Positions 1 to 5,464 of a stretch of 5,464 bases of DNA are shown here, piece after piece. The stretch's first letter is position 1. The number at the start of each line of letters is the position of its first letter. Source of the DNA: Bacteroidales bacterium (GTDB taxonomy: Bacteria; Bacteroidota; Bacteroidia; Bacteroidales; UBA12481); assembly GCA_021160155.1 (NCBI GenBank), contig JAGHDB010000011.1, positions 1-5,464 of the forward strand, written 5' to 3'. Below the pieces are notes generated by a model that did no database searches, had not been told where the DNA came from, and saw only the letters and a list, made by a program, of their open reading frames with translations. The position numbers and the translations under genes were made by a program.

Positions 1-2210
1 CGATTATATCCTATGGAGAATTTGCGCTGGATCGATGAAGTGGATCCCTGTTGTGTTGTAACAACCAGGCGGGCAGCTTCTTCAAAGAGATCATCGGTCT
101 TATCCATGGCCAGGTTTGCAGGTTCATCACTGGTATCAACTTTAGGTTCAGGAAGTTCCCAAACCTGCGGATATCCGGTTTGGTTGCTGATAAACTGGGT
201 GACTGTTTCAACTTCCTGTGTGTCGATAAAGGCGCATTGAACTCTTACAAGATTTCCGTCCATAGAAACCAACATATCCCCTCTGCCAACCAGGTGGTTG
301 GCCCCGGGACTATCCAGGATGGTTCTGGAGTCAACCATGGACGGAACTCTGAATGCAATTCTGGCCGGAAAGTTTGCTTTAATGGTACCGGTGATGATAT
401 TGGTAGAGGGCCGCTGTGTGGCAATCAGCATATGAATGCCTACGGCACGGGCTAACTGCGCAATTCTTGTTAAAGGCAGTTCGATCTCTTTGCCTGAGGT
501 CATAATCAGGTCGGCAAATTCATCGATTACCAGGATCAGGTAAGGAAGAAACCGGTGGCCGTTGGCCGGATTGAGCCTCCTTTTAACAAATTTGTCATTG
601 TATTCTTTGATGTTTCTTACTCCGGCACGTTTCAGCAGGTTATACCGTCTATCCATCTCCGTACTCAGTGAATGTAACACCTGGATCACATGTTGGTTGT
701 CTGTGATAATCGGGTCGTCATAATCGGGAAGTTTTGCCAGGTAATGTTTTTCGATTTTGGTATACAGGGGGAGTTCAACTTTCTTCGGGTCAATCATCAC
801 AAACTTTATATGTGCCGGGTGTCTCGTCAAGAGTAGTGAAGTGATGATGGCATTGATACCGACAGATTTACCCTGACCGGTAGCTCCGGCAACCAGCAGG
901 TGAGGCAAACGGGCCAGATCAAAAGTATAGGTCTCGTTGGAGATGGTTTTCCCCAGTGCTACAGGGAGTTCGTAATGATTCTCCTGGAAACGCTTTGAAG
1001 AAAGTACGGTTGACATGGAAACGATCTCAGGTTTGCGGTTGGGTACCTCTATCCCGATTGTTCCCCGGCCCGGGATGGGAGCAATAATACGAATTCCTAA
1101 AGCAGAAAGACTCAGGGCAATGTCGTCTTCGAGATTTTTTATTTTGGAAATCCGCACACCGGGCGCTGGAATTATTTCATACAGGGTGATGGTCGGACCT
1201 ATCGTAGCTTTTATTTTTTCTATCCGGATATTGTAATTAGCCAGCGTTTCCACGATCCGGTTTTTATTTCCGATCAATTCTTCATCACTGACTTTAGGAT
1301 GTCCTTTGGTGTGATCTTTCAGCAGGCTGATTCCCGGAAACCGGTAATTGCTTAAATCACGTGTGGGATCATAATCTTTAAAAACGGGTGCGGCGGGAGT
1401 GTTTGATGCGTCTCCTTTTGTATCCTCTTTGGCATGCGTAACAGTCATCTGTGGTCCCTGGGAAGGGCCAACGGCTACCTCTTCTGAAGATTCTTTTTGA
1501 TCAGGATCAAATTCAACGGTCACCTGGTCTGTTTCATCAATCTGTTTTGAAAAGCTGTTGTCAGGTGCAGGGGGCTCTGCCTGTTCGTTTTCATCGAAAA
1601 ATTCTGATACTGAAGTGCGATCACGTTTGGTACGGATCTTTTCAGGAGTTATTCTGAAAAGAAATACCAGGTAAATAAGGCCGGTAACCAAAATCAATAT
1701 CACCATACCGGCATTACCCAGCAAAGCAGACAACCATTCTGAAAGGAACAGCCCGTGTCCGCCACCCCAAAGAAACAAACCGGAATGAAAGGTATATCCG
1801 AGCGTGATAGAACACCAAATGACTCCGAAAAGGACATATTTGGTTGTTCTCAATAAAGGAACGGTTCGTATGCTCATCAGTGCCAATCCATATATAGCAA
1901 CCAGAAATGCCAGTAATAAGGATGTTGCCCCAAACCATCTGTATATAAAAAGGTTTGAAATAAGTGCACCTGCCTTGCCGGCCCAATTATCAACCTGAAT
2001 ATCGGGATTGGCCATTGCTTTAGACCAACTAATATCCAGAAAACCCTGGACGCTCTGCCAGGTAAAAAAGTAAGATATAAATGAAAGCGTAAAAAAGAAT
2101 GCAATAAAAACGAGAAGGAGCCCGAATACCAACTTAAGACGGGGATCCCACACTTTATGTTTTTTTACCGGGGCTCTTTTCTTTTTTAACCTGACAGTTT
2201 TCGCGGACAT
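1..2210 (-). CDS. ftsK: DNA translocase FtsK (C-terminus cut by window edge)
   Basis: Membrane-anchored, ATP-driven DNA pump of the FtsK/SpoIIIE family, which moves chromosome ends through the closing septum and supports dimer resolution at dif. I read the frame by hand: 736 codons without a stop, running off the left edge. A basic N-terminus (residues 1-25) precedes four hydrophobic segments (about 26-49, 92-114, 124-143, 167-187). An acidic, low-complexity linker follows (about 190-285), then the alpha/beta motor from about 290. Walker A is GATGQGKS (442-449) and Walker B is LILVIDEFADL (558-568); the family motifs ATQRPS (597-602) and GRGDML (642-647) are also present. From about 705 the gamma winged-helix domain, which reads KOPS-type polarity sequences, begins (STSSIQRKFSIGYN) and is cut, so roughly 50-70 residues are probably missing. 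The ATG at 2208-2210 is chosen because the basic leader and first helix follow directly. There is no Shine-Dalgarno sequence, as is usual in Bacteroidota. No frameshift or missing key residue was seen. Confidence 0.96.
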   Translation of the reverse strand, partial: MSAKTVRLKKKRAPVKKHKVWDPRLKLVFGLLLVFIAFFFTLSFISYFFTWQSVQGFLDISWSKAMANPDIQVDNWAGKAGALISNLFIYRWFGATSLLLAFLVAIYGLALMSIRTVPLLRTTKYVLFGVIWCSITLGYTFHSGLFLWGGGHGLFLSEWLSALLGNAGMVILILVTGLIYLVFLFRITPEKIRTKRDRTSVSEFFDENEQAEPPAPDNSFSKQIDETDQVTVEFDPDQKESSEEVAVGPSQGPQMTVTHAKEDTKGDASNTPAAPVFKDYDPTRDLSNYRFPGISLLKDHTKGHPKVSDEELIGNKNRIVETLANYNIRIEKIKATIGPTITLYEIIPAPGVRISKIKNLEDDIALSLSALGIRIIAPIPGRGTIGIEVPNRKPEIVSMSTVLSSKRFQENHYELPVALGKTISNETYTFDLARLPHLLVAGATGQGKSVGINAIITSLLLTRHPAHIKFVMIDPKKVELPLYTKIEKHYLAKLPDYDDPIITDNQHVIQVLHSLSTEMDRRYNLLKRAGVRNIKEYNDKFVKRRLNPANGHRFLPYLILVIDEFADLIMTSGKEIELPLTRIAQLARAVGIHMLIATQRPSTNIITGTIKANFPARIAFRVPSMVDSRTILDSPGANHLVGRGDMLVSMDGNLVRVQCAFIDTQEVETVTQFISNQTGYPQVWELPEPKVDTSDEPANLAMDKTDDLFEEAARLVVTTQQGSTSSIQRKFSIGYN

Positions 2211-2246
2211 AAAAATTACTTTGTCGGTAACATCACCTTAGAGGAT

Positions 2247-2254
2247 CAAAAATA
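2247..2254 (-). promoter_or_regulatory. Putative -7 promoter element for ftsK
   Basis: Read on the minus strand, these bases are TATTTTTG, a full match to the Bacteroidota primary-sigma -7 consensus TAnnTTTG. The element lies 36 bases upstream of the ftsK start codon and would give a leader of roughly 30 nt. No convincing TTTG-type -33 element lies at the expected distance. The surroundings are AT-rich, so a chance match is possible. Confidence 0.35.
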
Positions 2255-2280
2255 GGAAAAAATCAGACTAAAAAATTTGA

Positions 2281-2288
2281 TAGCTTTG
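2281..2288 (+). promoter_or_regulatory. Putative -7 promoter element for arcC-argF
   Basis: TAGCTTTG matches the Bacteroidota -7 consensus TAnnTTTG. It ends 19 bases before the arcC ATG, so the 5' leader would be only about 10-15 nt, which fits a gene without a Shine-Dalgarno sequence. No -33 TTTG is visible about 19-21 bases upstream. A TTTG at 2276-2279 is too close to serve. This is the only plausible promoter for the two-gene unit inside the gap. Confidence 0.4.
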
Positions 2289-2307
2289 TGGTTTAATACC
2301 AAAAGCA

Positions 2308-3300
2308 ATGAGGAAGAAGCTTGCTGTTGTAGCATTAGGGGGTAATGCATTACTTCGTGGTGACCAGGCGGGTACGATTGAGGAGCAGGAAAAAAACACC
2401 ACCGATACCCTTGAGAACCTGGTTTTTCTTATAAATGAGGGCTATCAACTGGTTATTTCTCATGGGAACGGTCCCCAGGTAGGTAACATCTTAATGCGAA
2501 ATGATGCCGGTGAACAGGTTTATGGTATTCCACAGATGCCGCTGGATATTTGTGTGGCTGACAGCCAGGGAGGCATCGGTTATATGATTGAACGGATGCT
2601 GCGTAACGTTCTTAAGAAGCATCATATTGAAAAGGAAGTGGTTACACTGGTGACGGATGTGGTGGTGGATCAAGATGATCCTGCTTTTAATAACCCGACG
2701 AAACGGGTCGGGAAAATCTGCTCGCGTGATGAGGCTGAGAAACTGTCAAGGGAAAAGGGCTGGACTTTCAAAGAGGAGATTAAAGTTGAAGGAGGCTGGC
2801 GAAGAGTAGTCCCTTCACCCCGTCCGGTAAAAATCATTAATGAGAAAGTGATTGAATCACTGGCCCGGCAGGATGTGATAACCATAGCAGTGGGTGGGGG
2901 AGGTATTCCGGTTTACATGAACAGTGAAGGAATTATCCAGGCTGCAGAGGCGGTGATAGATAAGGATCTGGCCAGTAGTCTTTTGGCGGCACGCATAAAA
3001 GCAGATGAATTTTATATTCTTACCGATGTACCTTTTGTGTATCGTAATTTCAAACAACCGGATGAAGAGGTGTTGGAATTTCTGGATTACCGGGATACCG
3101 TTAAACTGCTTGAGTCGGGCGCTTTTGGAGAGGGTACTATGGCACCTAAGATCCGGGCCTGCCTGCGGTTTATTGAAGAAGGCGGTCAAAAAGCGGTGAT
3201 TACCGAAGCATTTAAACTCCAGGATAAAGCCTTTGGAACCAAGATTACTATGGAGTATGATCCGGGGGATGAGGGTAAAAGGGTAAAGGTAAAAGGCTAA
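2308..3300 (+). CDS. arcC: Carbamate kinase
   Basis: Cytoplasmic enzyme of the amino acid kinase fold that transfers phosphate from carbamoyl phosphate to ADP, giving ATP plus carbamate, which decays to CO2 and ammonia. This is the ATP-forming last step of citrulline/arginine breakdown. Family signatures are in order: VALGGNAL (8-15), SHGNGPQVGN (51-60), DSQGGIGY (85-92), DPAFNNPTKRVG (124-135), RRVVPSPRP (165-173), AVGGGGIPV (194-202), AVIDKDLASSLLA (215-227), ILTDVP (237-242) and GTMAPKIRA (276-284). At 330 residues it is some 15 longer than usual. The excess is a charged tail (about 314-330) ending KRVKVKG, encoded by the repeat described at 3274-3318. The ATG is chosen because the beta-strand leading into the first glycine motif begins directly after it. 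It is the first gene of a unit with the ornithine carbamoyltransferase 27 bases downstream. A UMP or glutamate kinase is excluded by the carbamate-kinase-specific NPTK and VPSPRP motifs. Confidence 0.96.
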   Translation: MRKKLAVVALGGNALLRGDQAGTIEEQEKNTTDTLENLVFLINEGYQLVISHGNGPQVGNILMRNDAGEQVYGIPQMPLDICVADSQGGIGYMIERMLRNVLKKHHIEKEVVTLVTDVVVDQDDPAFNNPTKRVGKICSRDEAEKLSREKGWTFKEEIKVEGGWRRVVPSPRPVKIINEKVIESLARQDVITIAVGGGGIPVYMNSEGIIQAAEAVIDKDLASSLLAARIKADEFYILTDVPFVYRNFKQPDEEVLEFLDYRDTVKLLESGAFGEGTMAPKIRACLRFIEEGGQKAVITEAFKLQDKAFGTKITMEYDPGDEGKRVKVKG

Positions 3301-3318
3301 AGAACTAAAGACTAAAAG
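3274..3318 (+). repeat. Imperfect tandem repeat, TAAA(A)G core, across the arcC stop
   Basis: Six imperfect copies of a 7-8-base unit lie nearly head to tail: GGTAAAAG (3274), GGTAAAG (3282), GTAAAAG (3289), GCTAAAG (3296), ACTAAAG (3304) and ACTAAAAG (3311). Only one extra base (3303) interrupts the series. The first three and a half units encode the arcC tail (KRVKVKG). The TAA stop codon at 3298-3300 is itself part of the fourth unit. The rest fills most of the 27-base spacer before argF. Such a run is expected to be prone to replication slippage. Confidence 0.7.
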
Positions 3319-3327
3319 TTTATTGTT

Positions 3328-4329
3328 ATGTCGTACAACTTGAAGAACCGAAATTTTGTTAAGCTGCTTGATTTTACTCCACGTGAAATCAATTATTTTC
3401 TGAACCTTTCTATGGATTTGAAAGCTGCTAAATACGGGGGATATGAGCAGCCCAGGTTAACAGGTAAAAATATTGCCCTGATTTTTGAGAAAGCTTCTAC
3501 GCGTACCCGTTGCGCGTTTGAGGTGGCTGCTTTTGATCAGGGGGCACGGGTGACCTATTTAGGTCCGACCGGTTCGCAGATCGGGAAAAAAGAGTCAATG
3601 AAAGACACTGCCCGGGTATTGGGTAGATTATATGATGGTATCGAATACCGGGGATTTGCCCAACAGACCGTTGAAACACTGGCTGAATTCAGCGGCGTTC
3701 CGGTGTGGAACGGACTGACGAATGAATTTCACCCTACCCAGGTTTTGGCTGATTTCATGACCATGCTTGAATACACTGAGAAACCGATGAGTGAGGTGTC
3801 TTTTTGTTATCTCGGGGATGCACGAAATAATATGGGAAATTCACTTCTGGTAGGAGCTGCCAAAATGGGAATGGATTTCAGAGTGGCAGCACCGGAAAGC
3901 CTTTTCCCGGAGGATGAACTGGTTAGGGAATGTAAGAAAATTGCCAATGAAACAGGTGCCGGACTATTATTTACTGAAGATGTGAAAGAGGCTGTAAAAG
4001 GATGTGACTTCCTGTATACCGATGTCTGGGTTTCAATGGGTGAGCCTGATGAGGTCTGGGCTGAACGGATCAAATTGTTGCAACCCTACCAGGTGAATAA
4101 TAATGTTATTGAGATGACTGAAAATCCGGATATACGGTTCTTGCATTGCCTGCCCTCTTTTCACAACCGTGAAACGATTATAGGTGAAGAGATATTTACA
4201 AAGTTCGGATTAGATGGGATGGAGGTGACAGACGAAGTATTTGAATCGGGTCATTCTGTTGTTTTTGATGAAGCAGAGAACCGGCTGCATACAATCAAAG
4301 CAGTGATGGTGGCAACTTTGGGAGCATAA
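3328..4329 (+). CDS. argF: Ornithine carbamoyltransferase (argF/arcB type)
   Basis: Cytoplasmic transcarbamylase interconverting ornithine plus carbamoyl phosphate and citrulline plus phosphate. Next to carbamate kinase, the catabolic direction (citrulline to ornithine, ArcB role) is the likelier one. The carbamoyl-phosphate domain shows [13 protein letters not shown] (53-65; STRTR phosphate loop), SQIGKKES (83-90) and HPTQ (135-138). The ornithine domain shows [10 protein letters not shown] (163-172), DVWVSMGE (232-239; the ornithine-binding SMG loop) and HCLPSFHN (273-280; catalytic Cys). The C-terminus matches the family ending ([18 protein letters not shown]). The 333-residue length is typical and no truncation is seen. 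The SMG loop argues against the N-acetyl- or N-succinyl-ornithine transcarbamylases that Bacteroidota use to make arginine, and HCLPSFHN argues against putrescine carbamoyltransferase. The ATG has an AT-rich leader without a Shine-Dalgarno sequence. Translation may be coupled to arcC, and no separate promoter is seen in the 27-base spacer. Confidence 0.95.
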   Translation: MSYNLKNRNFVKLLDFTPREINYFLNLSMDLKAAKYGGYEQPRLTGKNIALIFEKASTRTRCAFEVAAFDQGARVTYLGPTGSQIGKKESMKDTARVLGRLYDGIEYRGFAQQTVETLAEFSGVPVWNGLTNEFHPTQVLADFMTMLEYTEKPMSEVSFCYLGDARNNMGNSLLVGAAKMGMDFRVAAPESLFPEDELVRECKKIANETGAGLLFTEDVKEAVKGCDFLYTDVWVSMGEPDEVWAERIKLLQPYQVNNNVIEMTENPDIRFLHCLPSFHNRETIIGEEIFTKFGLDGMEVTDEVFESGHSVVFDEAENRLHTIKAVMVATLGA

Positions 4330-4338
4330 GGGCAGAAT

Positions 4339-5464
4339 CTATAACCAGCCCGGATAGGTGTGAATCACCTGGATACAACTTCGGGTCAGCAATTCCCTGT
4401 TATAACGGATTAGTGGCAGAGCTTCATTTTGAAATCCGCTCCCTCGATCAGGAGAAATAAAATACATCGGCGTTTGCAAATAGTTATAGGAGCGGACATC
4501 GTCCGATTTCTGATCGTTCCGGTAAAATTTCCCGGAACGGAGGTGGGAGATAAAGAAAAACAGAATGTCATATCCCTGAAAACTGAACCTGCTGGGCTCG
4601 GTATTCCAGTTGAGATGATATTTCCGGCAAAAGTCTGATACTTCTTGACGTTCATAATCCACAAACGGATTGGAGAAATTCGACCAGTACGCCACCTCAA
4701 GATCAAACAGGTATTGAAGATCGATGGTCCTGAAGCGGCTCCATTCAGGCTCCCCTAAAATGGTCATTGAATATCCTCCAGGCAGTACTTTCAGGCGATT
4801 AATCATTTCAGTGACAAATACTTCATCGTCTGAAGGGATGATCACGAGGTTCGCCTGGTTGACACGTAAAGTAGTATAAAGACTTGCCGGGAGTGAATCA
4901 ATGTCGATGAAGCTTTTAGAATAGGGATCGTAAAACAGAGTGGGGATTTGTTCAATAAAACCATTCTGATTCCGGGCTGCCTGGATTTCATCCATATACT
5001 TTCTGAATGAACGGCTGAATTTTTTGGCATACGGAGCAAGAATAACCAGGTGTTCCTCTTGTTTTCGCCCGATGAACTGTGCTATAATTTGTTTTTGACC
5101 ATTCTTTGAAAGGTTTACCTGAAAAAGGTATGGATGTGCAGTGACCGCATCATTCTTTGAAGAGAGAGGTGAAACTACCGGAATTTGCTTACGTTCGGCA
5201 AATTGTATCACCTCGGTTAGTGTATTGTTATATACCGGTCCGATGATTAAATCCATATGATCTAATCTTCCTGAATCAATAATTCCCCTGATGGTATGGG
5301 TATCGCCTGGTGCACGTTCAGAATCGAAAACATGCAGCTTGATAGAGAAGCCGGCTTTACGCAGTGAATCAACGGCAAGATATGATCCCTGAAGAAAATC
5401 CCAAAACCTCAGATCGGGTTGAATGGTGTCGTTAATTGTTAGTGTGTCATTAATAGATAGATAC
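4339..5464 (-). CDS. LysM/PBP1-type periplasmic ligand-binding-fold protein (5' end missing)
   Basis: The frame is open from the right edge to a TAG stop at 4339-4341, giving 374 residues of the C-terminal part. An internal ATG at 5254-5256 is not the start: clear fold sequence lies upstream of it. The visible part resembles the type 1 periplasmic-binding fold of branched-chain amino acid receptors. It has FLQGSYLAVDSLRKAG (23-38), the strand IKLHVFDSE (41-49), DLIIGPVYNNTLTEV (71-85), the strand-helix step IPVVSPLSSKN (94-104), LVILAPY (139-145), NLVIIPSDDEVFVTEMINRL (205-224), the strand SMTILGEPEW (232-241) and FSFQGYDILFFF (293-304). Bacteroidota proteins of this kind usually carry an N-terminal signal and LysM peptidoglycan-binding repeats; those would lie outside the window, so LysM is inferred. 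Ligand and role are unknown. No transporter genes are adjacent, which argues against a simple ABC receptor. It is convergent with argF, with 9 bases between the stop codons. Confidence 0.8.
   Translation of the reverse strand, partial: YLSINDTLTINDTIQPDLRFWDFLQGSYLAVDSLRKAGFSIKLHVFDSERAPGDTHTIRGIIDSGRLDHMDLIIGPVYNNTLTEVIQFAERKQIPVVSPLSSKNDAVTAHPYLFQVNLSKNGQKQIIAQFIGRKQEEHLVILAPYAKKFSRSFRKYMDEIQAARNQNGFIEQIPTLFYDPYSKSFIDIDSLPASLYTTLRVNQANLVIIPSDDEVFVTEMINRLKVLPGGYSMTILGEPEWSRFRTIDLQYLFDLEVAYWSNFSNPFVDYERQEVSDFCRKYHLNWNTEPSRFSFQGYDILFFFISHLRSGKFYRNDQKSDDVRSYNYLQTPMYFISPDRGSGFQNEALPLIRYNRELLTRSCIQVIHTYPGWL
4515..4539. repeat. Inverted repeat inside the binding-fold gene
   Basis: CGTTCCGG (4515-4522) and CCGGAACG (4532-4539) form a perfect 8-base stem around a 9-base AT-rich loop. 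On the plus strand a T-G pair at 4514/4540 could add one wobble pair. It lies within coding sequence, 185 bases beyond the argF stop codon, and has no T-tract on either strand. It does not look like a standard intrinsic terminator. It could be chance, or a weak structured 3' region for argF transcripts. Confidence 0.3.

Noticed and set aside
51..455. A 134-codon open frame on the plus strand
   Set aside because: It lies wholly inside ftsK on the opposite strand, which encodes recognisable motor motifs there. The plus-strand product resembles no known family.
1064..1080. GC-rich near-palindrome around CCCGGCCCGGG
   Set aside because: It encodes the PIPGRGT stretch of FtsK, which is common in the family. 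Codon content explains it, with no sign of a regulatory site.
1714..2104. Two overlapping minus-strand open frames of 75-90 codons
   Set aside because: They are out-of-frame readings of the ftsK transmembrane region. The true frame is open without interruption from 2210 to the window edge.
3328..4329. Possible putrescine, N-acetylornithine or N-succinylornithine carbamoyltransferase instead of ornithine carbamoyltransferase
   Set aside because: The DVWVSMGE and HCLPSFHN motifs and the C-terminal block fit the ornithine enzyme. The N-acyl types lack the SMG loop, and the putrescine type differs after HCLP.
4356..4370. Small inverted repeat AGGTG-TGAAT-CACCT just past the argF stop, as a possible terminator
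   Set aside because: The stem is only five pairs and no T-tract follows on either strand. It also encodes the C-terminal residues of the convergent gene.
4339..5256. A complete 305-residue protein starting at the ATG at 5254-5256
   Set aside because: The same frame stays open to the window edge, and its upstream part carries conserved fold sequence (FLQGSYLAVDSLRKAG, IKLHVFDSE). The gene therefore starts outside the window.

Overview
The window looks like ordinary chromosome from a member of the Bacteroidota, most likely a fermentative lineage of the Bacteroidales type. Three things point there. The DNA translocase has the four-helix, short-linker FtsK layout common in that phylum. The gene at the right edge resembles a Bacteroidota family that joins LysM repeats to a type 1 periplasmic-binding fold. 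No start codon has a clear Shine-Dalgarno sequence, and the two gene starts facing the single real intergenic gap each have a TAnnTTTG-type -7 element. The genus cannot be fixed from sequence reading alone.

Layout from left to right. Positions 1-2210 (minus strand) hold ftsK, intact from its start codon through the motor domain and cut by the window edge inside the C-terminal gamma (winged-helix) domain. Positions 2211-2307 are a 97-base AT-rich divergent promoter region. Positions 2308-3300 and 3328-4329 (plus strand) hold a two-gene unit: carbamate kinase (arcC) followed 27 bases later by ornithine carbamoyltransferase (argF, or arcB if named by catabolic role). A short tandem repeat with a TAAA(A)G core runs through the arcC stop codon into the spacer. 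Positions 4339-5464 (minus strand) hold a convergent gene, cut at its 5' end by the window edge, that encodes a periplasmic ligand-binding-like domain.

arcC and argF together convert citrulline plus phosphate to ornithine and carbamoyl phosphate, then carbamoyl phosphate plus ADP to ATP, CO2 and ammonia. This is the energy-yielding half of the arginine deiminase pathway. Neither arginine deiminase (arcA) nor an arginine/ornithine antiporter (arcD) is present, and the unit is closed in by a divergent gene on one side and a convergent gene on the other. ftsK (chromosome segregation at division) and the right-hand gene (probably envelope-associated) have no evident functional link to this pair.

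I found no RNA gene, insertion sequence, CRISPR array, attachment site or defence module, and no stretch over 300 bases without a gene. I did not find a convincing new system. The items most worth a second look are the deiminase-less arcC-argF pair, the repeat across the arcC stop codon, and the uncharacterised binding-fold protein.
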